A stretch of DNA of 64,000 nucleotides, taken from positions 54,195 through 118,194 of the forward strand of contig CANQXR010000002.1 of the NCBI GenBank assembly GCA_947627855.1, written 5' to 3'. Source of the DNA: an uncultured Clostridia bacterium (GTDB lineage: Bacteria; Bacillota; Clostridia; Lachnospirales; CAG-274). The position numbers and the translations under genes were made by a program. How positions within the stretch are numbered: position 1 is the stretch's first letter; each line of letters starts with the position of its first letter. The notes under the pieces are model-generated. The model was not told the DNA's origin. It saw only the letters and a list, made by a program, of their open reading frames with translations, and ran no database searches. Shown here piece by piece: positions 37,257 through 45,726 of the stretch.

Positions 37257-38570
37257 TTAACCGCCGTTTTTCAGATAGTTGTTTATATCCCTCTGCTTTT
37301 TTATAAGAAACATACTTATGTTTGAATCCCCTTCGAGAACCTCCTTCACAGCCGAATCTATAAGCCTTACCGCCGTATTGTAATTTCTGAACGGCGGCGT
37401 GACGGTGGCGTTTTCCATGGCTCTGTCAAGAAGTGACGCCTGTATTTTCTCATCGTCCTCAAGCATTTTTATTATGTCGGGAGAATTCGTGACCGCCCTC
37501 AAGGGAGAAGCCCCCTCGGAATATGTGAATATCTGCGATTGTATATCCTTGTCATAGGAAAGTATCTTCATAAACTCCCATGCGTATTTTTCATTGTGTG
37601 TGTTGTTGTTTATGGCAAGCAGAAGGGTATCCATATATGAAGTATTTTTGCCGTTGGGTCCGGCAGGCATTGTTATGCAGTCCCACTCAAAGCCCGAAAA
37701 CTTCTTTACCCTGAGAGGATAAGGCTTATAGGCTCTGTACTGTGAAAACATAAGGGGCTGAAAGGCGGCATTTCCCAAATCGAAGTCATTTGAAGTGACC
37801 GTATAGCCGTCATTCAGATTTTCAAGTCTTTCTGTAAAGGCGACCGCCTCGACTGCGCCGTCACTGCCAAGATCCACAAGATTGCCCTCTTCGTCAAACA
37901 GTTCAACTCCGTTTGACACCATAGCGTCCTGCCATGTGAAATTGCATACACCGAATTTGTCCTTTATGCCGTCTCCGTTATTGTCCTTTGTTATGGTTCT
38001 GCATATGTCGTAAAAATCCTCCCAGCTCCAGTCGTAGGACGGCAGCTCTATTCCCTCCTCGGAAAGTATGGTTTTGTTTACAAACATAAGATTTACAGCG
38101 CTTTCATAGGGCAGAGCATACTGTCGCCCCTTATGGCTCCCACAGGAATAGGACGTTGTGTAATAATCATCCGGCGAAAAGCTGTCGTCATTTTCGATAA
38201 GACCGGAAAGGTCCTTCATTGCTCCAAGCTCCGAAAGAGTGTTGAAGTCCTCGTCAAACACAAAAAATACATCGGGGGCATTTCCCTCAAGAAGCCTTGC
38301 ATAAAGCCAGTCCGAATAATTGTCCTTTGTTATGCCGCTTACATACTCCACCCTTACATCGGGGTTTTCGGCTTCAAATTTATCTATTGCATTTTCGAGT
38401 ATTTTATAGGAATTGCCGTTGGGCACCTCCCAATAGCTGCCCGTAAAAGCCCCCACCGTAATAACCTTTTTCCGCCCTGCCTTATATAAATCGGCATAAA
38501 TTATAATTACGGCAGCGCAAATCACTGCAAACAGCCCAAGGTGGATTATTGTTTTTCTGTCCTTTTTCAT
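37257..38570 (-). CDS. Orphan extracellular solute-binding protein, family 1
   Basis: 437 residues. An uncleaved signal anchor (about 10-26, no lipobox Cys) is followed by an ABC-type family 1 sugar-binding fold: KFEAENPDVRVEYVSG, LLEGNAPDVFFV, ALPYESAVNLMFVNK, YDWSWEDFYDIC and AWEFMKILS. No ABC permease or ATPase is nearby; the gene follows the response regulator and precedes the PTS. It may therefore serve the sensor kinase rather than transport. GAGGGG fixes the start at 38570; the ATG at 38588 overlaps the regulator's stop codon. Confidence 0.88.
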   Translation of the reverse strand: MKKDRKTIIHLGLFAVICAAVIIIYADLYKAGRKKVITVGAFTGSYWEVPNGNSYKILENAIDKFEAENPDVRVEYVSGITKDNYSDWLYARLLEGNAPDVFFVFDEDFNTLSELGAMKDLSGLIENDDSFSPDDYYTTSYSCGSHKGRQYALPYESAVNLMFVNKTILSEEGIELPSYDWSWEDFYDICRTITKDNNGDGIKDKFGVCNFTWQDAMVSNGVELFDEEGNLVDLGSDGAVEAVAFTERLENLNDGYTVTSNDFDLGNAAFQPLMFSQYRAYKPYPLRVKKFSGFEWDCITMPAGPNGKNTSYMDTLLLAINNNTHNEKYAWEFMKILSYDKDIQSQIFTYSEGASPLRAVTNSPDIIKMLEDDEKIQASLLDRAMENATVTPPFRNYNTAVRLIDSAVKEVLEGDSNISMFLIKKQRDINNYLKNGG

Positions 38571-38584
38571 AATAATCCCCTCTT

Positions 38585-39256
38585 TCATTCAGTGTCGGCC
38601 TCGTTTATTATTCCCGTCTGAACAGCCCATATTGCAAGCTGAGTTCTGTCACGGAGGTCAAGCTTGCTGAGTATTGTGCTGAGATAATTCCTCACTGTTC
38701 CCTCGGAAAGATGAAGTGTGTAGGCAATTTCCTTATTTGAAAGCCCCTTGCCCACCTGCTTTATAACCTTAAGCTCTGTTTTTCCAAGCCCCTCCAACGC
38801 CCTTCTGTCAATGCCGAGCGTCATATTTGACTGAGCCATACGACGGAACATCTTCAGAACCTTTATGGCAATGTCGTCATTGAGAAGCTCCGTTCCGCTG
38901 TATACCTTTCTTATTGCGCTGAAAAGCTCCTTTGTGGAAACTCCCTTGAGGAGATAGCCGCTTGCCCCATATTTAAGGGCATTGAAAACATATTCATCAT
39001 CATCGAAGGTCGTGAGTATAATTATCTTGATTTCGGGATAGTTTTCCTTTATAAGCTTAGTGCAGGTCACGCCGTCAATTGAGGGCATTCGTATGTCCAT
39101 AAGTATTATGTCGGGCTTTCTTTCCCTTACAGATCTTATGACCTCTCTGCCGCTTGCCACGCTGTCGGTGACTTCAAAGTCAGCCACCGAGCCTATGAGT
39201 ATTTCAAGACTTTGCCTTATAAGCTCCTGATCGTCCGCTATAAGAATTTTAATCAT
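38585..39256 (-). CDS. NarL/LuxR-family response regulator
   Basis: 223 residues. A receiver domain (MIKILIADDQ, phospho-acceptor D54 in ILMDIRMPSIDG) is followed by a LuxR-type HTH from about residue 155 (KTELKVIKQVGKGLSNKEIA and LSEGTVRNYLS). Partner of the histidine kinase immediately upstream. It is the best candidate to bind the TGACA repeats in front of its own operon and of the PTS operon. Confidence 0.94.
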   Translation of the reverse strand: MIKILIADDQELIRQSLEILIGSVADFEVTDSVASGREVIRSVRERKPDIILMDIRMPSIDGVTCTKLIKENYPEIKIIILTTFDDDEYVFNALKYGASGYLLKGVSTKELFSAIRKVYSGTELLNDDIAIKVLKMFRRMAQSNMTLGIDRRALEGLGKTELKVIKQVGKGLSNKEIAYTLHLSEGTVRNYLSTILSKLDLRDRTQLAIWAVQTGIINEADTE

Positions 39257-39271
39257 AAAAACCTCGCCCCT

Positions 39272-40594
39272 TTATTTAAGTCTGACAGGTATGTCTGCCG
39301 TTATTGTAAAACCGCCGCTGCCGTCACAGCTCAGCTCGCCGCCGAGAAGATCGAGTCTTTCTTTCATATGGCTAAGCCCGAAGCCGTTTTTTATTTTTTT
39401 ACAGCCCAAGCCGTTGTCGGCAACGGTTATCATTATAAAGCCCCTCTGATTTTTAATGGATATATCAATTTTGTCGGCTCTGCCGTGACGTATTGCGTTT
39501 GTTATGCCCTCCTGAATTATTCTGTATATTGCGTCCTCCTCGTCCTCGCCAAGCCCGTCAAGGTCGGCGGAGTTTTCATAATTTATCTTAACCCTTGTGG
39601 AAAGAACCATTTCCGATATCATCTTTGCCAGAGCCTCCTCAAAGGGAAGCTTTTCGAGAACATCGGGTCTTAACGCCTTTACAGAGCGTCTTACGTCCGT
39701 CATACCCTGTCTTGCGGCGTTTGCTATGTTTTCAAGCTGTTTTTTAGCAACCTCCGGCGCAAGCACAATAAGCTCGTTGCAGGCGTCTATGCCTGTTACC
39801 ACTCCTGTCAGAACGTGCCCCAGGGTGTCGTGTATCTCCCTTGCAAGACGGTTTCTTTCCTCTATTTTTGTCATATTGGCTATTTTGAGGGCGTTTTCCT
39901 CAAGCTGAACATTAGCCTCCCGAAGCTTTTCGTTGAGGTCGTTCAACTCCTCATTCATAAGCTGCATCTGCCTGTTTTCCACAGTCTGAAAGTGTATTAT
40001 AAAAATCATATATACTATAAAAAGCAGCAGGTTTATACTGGAACAAAAGCTTACACTTCCGGAAATAAGTCCCCTGACTATGCTGTTGTAGAAGGATGTG
40101 TAATATGAAAAGGGCGCAAGCCCCAAATAGGCGGAAAGTATGTCAAAGTTTGCCGTAAGGTATATCACGAATGCCGCCACAAGCATAAAATAGGTATACT
40201 TTATTTTTATATATCTCATATAATCCGCAAAAACAAGGAAAATAAGCCCCGTATAGACAAAATTCGTTATGTATGTGAGCCACGCCGCAAGCAGAAGTTC
40301 CGTTATGCAGCCCCATATTACCCCCGAAGTGCTTTTCTTTTCAGTATTCATAATGAGCATAAGCCCCGTAAGCCCCAAAAAAGCAAGCACGGGGGTTTTC
40401 CATGGCTCTCCCTGTATGTGCGGCAGCCTTATGAGAAAATCCTTTGCGCTGCCTTCGTTTATAATGCCGTAGGTGCTTATGCACATAAAAAGGGCAATAA
40501 AAATAACCGTGAAAAAATTAAGGTTTTTCATAAGTATCATTGCTATTTCGGGCAGCCTGTTTTCAAGCTCCGTCTCTTTGTTTTCTACTGCCAT
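39272..40594 (-). CDS. Membrane histidine kinase, HisKA_3 (NarX/LiaS-like)
   Basis: 440 residues. About six helices in the first 200 residues with little outside mass are followed by a coiled-coil linker (about 205-240) and HisKA_3 with H255 in REIHDTLGHVLTG. HATPase_c has an N-box (IIQEGITNAIRHG) and a G-box with GLGCKKIKNGFGLSHMKERL. The lack of a large outside domain suggests that it senses through the membrane-anchored sugar-binding protein, whose gene overlaps its start by 10 bases. Confidence 0.93.
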   Translation of the reverse strand: MAVENKETELENRLPEIAMILMKNLNFFTVIFIALFMCISTYGIINEGSAKDFLIRLPHIQGEPWKTPVLAFLGLTGLMLIMNTEKKSTSGVIWGCITELLLAAWLTYITNFVYTGLIFLVFADYMRYIKIKYTYFMLVAAFVIYLTANFDILSAYLGLAPFSYYTSFYNSIVRGLISGSVSFCSSINLLLFIVYMIFIIHFQTVENRQMQLMNEELNDLNEKLREANVQLEENALKIANMTKIEERNRLAREIHDTLGHVLTGVVTGIDACNELIVLAPEVAKKQLENIANAARQGMTDVRRSVKALRPDVLEKLPFEEALAKMISEMVLSTRVKINYENSADLDGLGEDEEDAIYRIIQEGITNAIRHGRADKIDISIKNQRGFIMITVADNGLGCKKIKNGFGLSHMKERLDLLGGELSCDGSGGFTITADIPVRLK

Positions 40595-41559
40595 CTTTCA
40601 ACACCATACCTGTCTAAATTTTCGCTGCTTATAAGCTCCGTAGGCACAAGAATCTGTTTTTCGACACTTTCTCCCGCCAGAAGCTTATATATTACATCTC
40701 CCGTTTTTTTGCCTATCTCAGTGGGAAACTGAGCGGCGGTCGCTTTCATTATGTTTTCCTTTATAAGCCCCTTTGCATCAGGCGCTCCGTCAACCCCGTA
40801 AATCTCCGTGTTTGCGAGAATTCCGTTTTCCTCAAGGGCAGCCACCGCCCCTACCGCTGCCAAGTCGTTAAGGGCAAACACGGCGTCAAACTTCTGTCCT
40901 GTTTTTATGAATTCATTCATAACAGGCTCGGCAAGCTCCAGCTGACCCTCACATTCAAGCTCCGCCGCAATTTCTATGTTGTCATAAGCCGAAACAGCGT
41001 CCTTAAAGCCCTCTATTCTGTCTATTCCGGATTTAGCCGTATTGTGCGTCAGAAGCACAAACCGCTTTTTCCTGCCGTCAGCCGCCGCAAAGCTGCCTAT
41101 CTGTACTCCTGCGTTATAGTTGTCAGACTTGATGGTGCAGTCGGCAAGATTTTCGTCATACACCTCGGAATCCACAACTATTATCCTTACGCCCTCATTT
41201 TTGGCTCTTTCAAGGGCAGGGGTAAGTGTTTTCCAGCTTACCGGCGTAACCACAAGAACATCTATTTTTTCGTCAAGCATTCTGTTTATCTGCTCCAGTT
41301 GTTTTTCCTCGTCAAGAGCAGGGTCATAGAGCATAAACATATCTCCCTCGGACTCCACCCTTGCGGCTATTTCCTCATTGAGAATAGTATAGAATTCGTT
41401 GTTCATAGTCATATAGCTGACACCTATTTTGTGACAGCTTATTTTCTGGTCAACGGAATAGTCCACACCTCCGCAGAAAAAATAAAGCATAGCCGCCCCC
41501 ACAAGTATGTCCGCCGCCACAATCGCCCCTATAAGAATTTTCTTATAATCAAATCTCAT
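40585..41559 (-). CDS. Membrane-anchored periplasmic-binding-protein-like sugar sensor
   Basis: 324 residues. An uncleaved N-terminal helix (about 9-28) is followed by a Peripla_BP_4 (ribose/galactose-binding type) domain: IGVSYMTMNNEFY, IDVLVVTPVSWKTL, VRIIVVDSEVY, GSFAAADGRKKRFVLL, FDAVFALNDLAAVGA, IYGVDGAPDAKGLIKE. First gene of sensor-kinase-regulator-SBP. No transporter genes accompany it, so it most likely presents the sugar signal to the kinase, as in other Clostridia three-component sugar systems. Confidence 0.9.
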   Translation of the reverse strand: MRFDYKKILIGAIVAADILVGAAMLYFFCGGVDYSVDQKISCHKIGVSYMTMNNEFYTILNEEIAARVESEGDMFMLYDPALDEEKQLEQINRMLDEKIDVLVVTPVSWKTLTPALERAKNEGVRIIVVDSEVYDENLADCTIKSDNYNAGVQIGSFAAADGRKKRFVLLTHNTAKSGIDRIEGFKDAVSAYDNIEIAAELECEGQLELAEPVMNEFIKTGQKFDAVFALNDLAAVGAVAALEENGILANTEIYGVDGAPDAKGLIKENIMKATAAQFPTEIGKKTGDVIYKLLAGESVEKQILVPTELISSENLDRYGVERWQ

Positions 41560-41678
41560 AAAACCTCACCTGCCGCCTATGTTTCCAAACCTTTATTCAT
41601 AAAAACATTATATCACAAATCTGTACTTTTTTCTACCTTCTATCAATAAAAAGCTCCTGTACATTCCTTTAAACCGAT

Positions 41679-41684
41679 ATTATC
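41679..41684 (-). promoter_or_regulatory. Candidate -10 of the sensor operon
   Basis: GATAAT on the minus strand preceded by TGT (extended -10 like TGTGATAAT), 30 bases downstream of the nearest TGACA repeat. A second candidate TATAAT (complement of 41607-41612) with TAGAAA at -35 is nearer the gene. Confidence 0.4.
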
Positions 41685-41713
41685 ACACATAACAGCCAAA
41701 AACATCTCCAAAA

Positions 41714-41764
41714 TGTCACTTAGCGGCGTTTACTTTTGTCACATAATAATATTACATTTGTCAC
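41714..41764 (-). promoter_or_regulatory. Three TGACA direct repeats upstream of the sensor operon (putative operator)
   Basis: Plus-strand TGTCAC cores start at 41714, 41737 and 41759 (23 and 22 bp apart). On the coding strand the sites read TGACAAATGT, TGACAAAAGTAAACG and TGACATTTTGG. They match the PTS operator site by site, including flanking bases. Confidence 0.7.
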
Positions 41765-41793
41765 AATATCTCTTTACGGGAAACCCCATACAT

Positions 41794-41822
41794 AAAAGCC
41801 GCCCGAATTTCAGGCGGCTTTA
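41794..41822 (-). terminator. Terminator after the giant acidic protein gene
   Basis: AAAGCCGCC / GGCGGCTTT, 9-base loop, with TTTT on the minus strand. It lies 23 bases past the stop at 41845. Confidence 0.8.
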
Positions 41823-41844
41823 AATGCAAATACCTATATGTACG

Positions 41845-44800
41845 TCACTTGTGACGTTTGTTTATTTGGGGGTCATTCGGCGCAGTATTTTCCATATTCT
41901 GCGTATTTGACGGTCCGTTCAGAGATGGCTGTGTAAGCGTCCTCGAATTGCGGTTTTCGGCAGCTTCGCCGTTTCTGCTGATTTCATTCAGACTTGTGGG
42001 GCGTATGGAATCACTTGCCACGTTTATTCTGAAATGATTTGCAAAGGCGTTGTCCTTTTCCGTGATCTCCTTGCCGTTGGCAGCCTTGGCACATATTCTG
42101 ACTGCCTCGTTTACGTTTTTAAGGGCATTGTTTTTGGATTTAGCCTTATTTGCCTCGCTGACACTCTCCTCATATGCCTTTAAATCCCTTTCATGCTTGT
42201 CTATGGCAGGCTGTCTGTAAATTAATTTCTGGAAGGTCGAAAGCGGCTTTACCTCCGGCTTAACTTCGGGAACTTTTCCCGGAGTGAACACAGGGGGAAC
42301 TATGCCCTCGGAGGTTTTTATTCCCACAAGGGGAGCCGTAATGCGCCCTGTCTGGTCCTTTTCCCATTTTGACGGTTCTGACAGACGTCTGAATTCCTCC
42401 GCTGCCTTTGAAAATGCGGCTTCCTTTTCCGCCAGCTCCGCCGGGGTCTTATCTTTGAGACTGCCCGTTATGCCTGTTATTTCTCTGAGGCTTCTGTTGC
42501 CTATATATATGTCGTCAAGAGTAAGTGCCGGCTCCTTGTTCTTAAGTGCCTGTGCAATCGACTTGCCCGAAGATATATCGTCAAGGCTCAGACTGAAGGT
42601 GGGATTGAGCTTGTCAAGCTCCGCCTTGTTTTCGGCGGAAACACGCTCGTTATTAAGCAGTCCGGCGTAGGCGAGAGCGGCTTTGTTGTAGCTTTGCGCC
42701 TGCTGTTCGCTAAGAGGCGAGGTCATGGCAAGCTTACTTTTCTCTTTCTGATATTTGTTGTAATTCTGAACATTCTCGTTCATTATCCTGTCGGCTTCAT
42801 CGTCTATTTTCTTTATTCCGTCAGCGCTCATAAGTCCGGAAATTCTTCTGTAATATTCCTGATAGCCCTCATACGCCATGGGATTTATATGTTTTATAAC
42901 TGCGTCGGCAGCATTCCTGTCCGCCGTCTTTCTGATTTCCTCTTCGGACATTCCCGGATTTTCCCGTCTTAATTTCACTGTTTCCTCCGCCAGTTTGTTT
43001 TTGTAAGGGTCTGTTGTTTTTACCGATTCCCTGTACAGATTATACATTTTTGCGTATCTCGCAGCATCCTTGTTTGTAAGACGCTTTACGGCGTCCGGCA
43101 CGTCTATAACAACGCCGCCTTTCTTTTTGTATGTAACATTTGCCGCTGTTGCATTGGGCGCCGAATTAAGCTTATCCATATATCTGCTGTAAATCGAATC
43201 AACAACCTCTTCTCTGCTGACAATTCTTGAGCTTATATTTTCCGGCAATGTTTTTTTGTCCTCGCGGAGAGGTCTCGGCTCCTCGATCGTATGTCTGGGA
43301 TTTGGCATAAGAGGAGCAAGGCGGTCGTTTTCCTTTCTGAACATAAACGTCTTTCCGTTTGGATCTTTGTTTATGTCCGTGCCGTTGAATACTGCATTCA
43401 TAGTATCCGTAAGCTTCGGCATTATATTCATAATATCCTCCGCTGTCGGCTTATCACCTATTCCGAAATATTCCTTGGCTGACTTATTGTTTATAACAAG
43501 CTTGTCAAGAGCCTTGCCGAAGTCCTCGGGAGTTGATTTATCCGTCAGGTTTTCTCCCGTAAGCATGGACATAAGCATAAAGCCCCTTTCGCTGTTTTCC
43601 GCAGCGGATAAATCGGGGTCATATTTCATTCTATTGAATTCCTCAACCCTTATGCCTTCCTCTTCTCCGTTTCTGAACCACCTTGAAAGCCCCTTTGTAT
43701 CGTTCTGAACAGCCGGCTCGTCCTCAAAATCCGAAAATTCCATCATTTCCGCAGAGTCTACTATGTCGAAGCTGTCCTCGATCTCTTTCATTTTTTCTGC
43801 TTCTGTGGCTTCTTCAAGATCCTTTTCAACTTCAGCCAATACCCGACGATCTTCTTCGCTCATGCTGCTTTCATTGTCCTTTATAGGTGCACGTTCAACA
43901 TCAAACTCAGGATCTATCAGCTCATTATATCTGGTAACAAGATCATTGAATTCACCGGTGATAGTAGCTTCATCGAAGAAATCGTCTGTCAGCTCCTCCT
44001 CATCTTCATTCTCTGTTTCGTCCTCCTCATCATCGTCCGCCCTGCTGTTATCATCGTCTGTCAGATCATCTTCATTTTCCGACATTTCATCTTCATCATC
44101 TTCTGACATTTCGCTGTCATCGTCATCGTCATCATCGTCATCATCGTCGTCATCGCCGAATACATCATGGTCAAATATATCGTCCTCGCTGTTTTCTTCA
44201 TATGAAGAACCGTTATTATCCCCCGATGGATTACCATCTTCCCCACTGTTATCGCCATCGTCGTCGTCCTCGTCTATCATACCACCTTCTTCTTCATCGT
44301 CCTTATCGCTGAATACGTCATGGTTAAATATATCGTCCTCGCTGTTTTCTTCATATGAAGAACCGTTATTATCCCCCGACTGATTATTATTTTCACCATT
44401 GTTGCCGCCATCATCGCCTGCACCGTTGTCAACAGTCTGTTGTGTATCGGTGCTTCTGTCTTCAGCTTGTATGTCGTTTTCGGTAGTCTGAGTGTTGGTT
44501 TCGGTGGTTTGGGTGTCGGTTTCGTTTTCGGCAGGCTGTGCGTTGGTTTCGTTTTCAGTGGGTTGGGTATTGTTGTCGGTAGTCTGAGTGTTGTTTTCAG
44601 TGGTTTGGGTGTTATTTTGGGTAGTCTGGGTATTGTTTCGGGTTGTCTGGGTGTTGGTTCTCTCGTTGGTTGGCGCTGCGGCTTCATGGGGGGGGGTTCC
44701 GTTGGCAATTCCTCCTCCCGCTAAGCCTACTGTCCTCACGGCGTTGTTGTCCCTTATTGTTACATTGCCGTAATCATCGCTGTTGGGGTCAAGGGCATTC

Positions 44801-45462
44801 CTGAGAATATCGCTGAATATTTCAATGGTTTCAAAGGACGCCTCATCTCCGAGCTGAAGAGTGTCGGAAAGTCTTACGCCGTCTATATATATGCTTGTAA
44901 GAAGTCTTTCCACGTCTGCGGGAGAATTACCGTTGGCATTTATGCCTGTTGCCTTGCAGAGAAAATCCCACGGTCCCATATTCTCCATATCATCGGGAGT
45001 AATGGTTATATCGTGAGTGTTTTCATTTGCGGCGTTATTACCATATTCCGCAGCATTATCGGTATAGAGGGAAACGGTTTCCAAGGCTCTCATATTCTTA
45101 TTGTCATAATATGTCCTTGTGGCTTCATCAAGCCCCTCTGTATCTATCAGAACAGCCCTCGGATCGGGAAACAGCGTTATAAAGCCCTCGGCGTTATTCC
45201 TGTCAAGAGTTTCCCTCACAATATCCGCGCTCATGGATATGGCGGTGGATAAGTCCGCCTCCTCCTCTCTGTTATTCGACCAGCCTATAAGGTCGGCGAT
45301 AGAGGTTCCGTTTACCTGTACGGTATTCAGAAGGCTGAGCACGTCCCTGCGTGATCTTCTGTCAGCCTCCCGTTTGCCAGCTACCCGGCGCAGAAGCTCC
45401 CATTCCTCCAGATTTTCCATTTCTTCGGGAGTCAAAAAAATATTGTCATAATAGTCCGGCAT
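41845..45462 (-). CDS. Giant acidic repeat protein A, unknown function
   Basis: 1205 residues, no signal peptide or membrane helix. Two similar domains lie at about 10-107 and 154-246 (TPEEMENLEEWELL...VQVNGTSIADLIG; TPDDMENMGPWDFL...IYIDGVRLSDTLQ). A Thr/Gln/Asn repeat region (about 260-360) and a very acidic region (about 365-510, including 13 Asp in a row) follow. A third similar domain (about 616-725, LVINNKSAKEYFG), a partial fourth (about 954-1000, IYIGNRSLREITG) and a Lys/Glu-rich helical C-terminus complete it. The start at 45462 has GGAGGGGGC; the reading to 45804 would cover the divergent promoters. Shares its repeated domain with the two genes to the right. No known family. Confidence 0.8.
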   Translation of the reverse strand: MPDYYDNIFLTPEEMENLEEWELLRRVAGKREADRRSRRDVLSLLNTVQVNGTSIADLIGWSNNREEEADLSTAISMSADIVRETLDRNNAEGFITLFPDPRAVLIDTEGLDEATRTYYDNKNMRALETVSLYTDNAAEYGNNAANENTHDITITPDDMENMGPWDFLCKATGINANGNSPADVERLLTSIYIDGVRLSDTLQLGDEASFETIEIFSDILRNALDPNSDDYGNVTIRDNNAVRTVGLAGGGIANGTPPHEAAAPTNERTNTQTTRNNTQTTQNNTQTTENNTQTTDNNTQPTENETNAQPAENETDTQTTETNTQTTENDIQAEDRSTDTQQTVDNGAGDDGGNNGENNNQSGDNNGSSYEENSEDDIFNHDVFSDKDDEEEGGMIDEDDDDGDNSGEDGNPSGDNNGSSYEENSEDDIFDHDVFGDDDDDDDDDDDDDSEMSEDDEDEMSENEDDLTDDDNSRADDDEEDETENEDEEELTDDFFDEATITGEFNDLVTRYNELIDPEFDVERAPIKDNESSMSEEDRRVLAEVEKDLEEATEAEKMKEIEDSFDIVDSAEMMEFSDFEDEPAVQNDTKGLSRWFRNGEEEGIRVEEFNRMKYDPDLSAAENSERGFMLMSMLTGENLTDKSTPEDFGKALDKLVINNKSAKEYFGIGDKPTAEDIMNIMPKLTDTMNAVFNGTDINKDPNGKTFMFRKENDRLAPLMPNPRHTIEEPRPLREDKKTLPENISSRIVSREEVVDSIYSRYMDKLNSAPNATAANVTYKKKGGVVIDVPDAVKRLTNKDAARYAKMYNLYRESVKTTDPYKNKLAEETVKLRRENPGMSEEEIRKTADRNAADAVIKHINPMAYEGYQEYYRRISGLMSADGIKKIDDEADRIMNENVQNYNKYQKEKSKLAMTSPLSEQQAQSYNKAALAYAGLLNNERVSAENKAELDKLNPTFSLSLDDISSGKSIAQALKNKEPALTLDDIYIGNRSLREITGITGSLKDKTPAELAEKEAAFSKAAEEFRRLSEPSKWEKDQTGRITAPLVGIKTSEGIVPPVFTPGKVPEVKPEVKPLSTFQKLIYRQPAIDKHERDLKAYEESVSEANKAKSKNNALKNVNEAVRICAKAANGKEITEKDNAFANHFRINVASDSIRPTSLNEISRNGEAAENRNSRTLTQPSLNGPSNTQNMENTAPNDPQINKRHK
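44165..44379. repeat. 153-bp-period direct repeat in giant protein A
   Basis: A stretch of about 60 bases encoding SSYEENSEDDIF-H-DVF occurs at 44165-44226 and again at 44318-44379, offset 153 bases (51 codons), with nearly identical bases. It points to a recent internal duplication within the acidic region. Confidence 0.8.
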
Positions 45463-45562
45463 AAAGCCCCCTCCTTTCAGCTTTCCTTTCATAAAATAAT
45501 GCCCTGATCTGTATTTTTCGGAAAAATCCGGGAAATCACAGCGGTTCATTATATTGCTTTGT

Positions 45563-45591
45563 ATTATATCATTTCGGATTTTCTGTTTCAA
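45563..45591 (-). promoter_or_regulatory. Promoter of giant protein A
   Basis: On the minus strand TTGAAA (complement of 45586-45591), 17 bases, TATAAT (complement of 45563-45568), about 100 bases before the ATG. Confidence 0.75.
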
Positions 45592-45630
45592 CGCCGTTGT
45601 CACAAACAGCAGGATAAACAGCATAAACTC

Positions 45631-45661
45631 TTGTAATCTTTCTTTTTTAATATGATATAAT
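45631..45661 (+). promoter_or_regulatory. Promoter of giant proteins B and C
   Basis: TATAAT (45656-45661) with extended -10 TGA before it; the -35 is weak (TTGTAA at 45631 with a long 19-base spacer). It is back to back with the promoter of protein A. Confidence 0.55.
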
Positions 45662-45726
45662 GAAATAAATATTAAGCATTTTAAAATGCACACATATGCG
45701 AAGGTCAAAAAAAGGAGGACATTGCC

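Noticed and set aside
43763..44383. Long Ser-rich ORF on the plus strand
   Set aside because: It is the antisense of the acidic Asp/Glu repeat region of giant protein A (GAC/GAT read as TCG/TCA), with no ribosome site.
44440..44724. Gly/Val-rich ORF on the plus strand
   Set aside because: It is the antisense of the Thr/Gln/Asn repeats in protein A.
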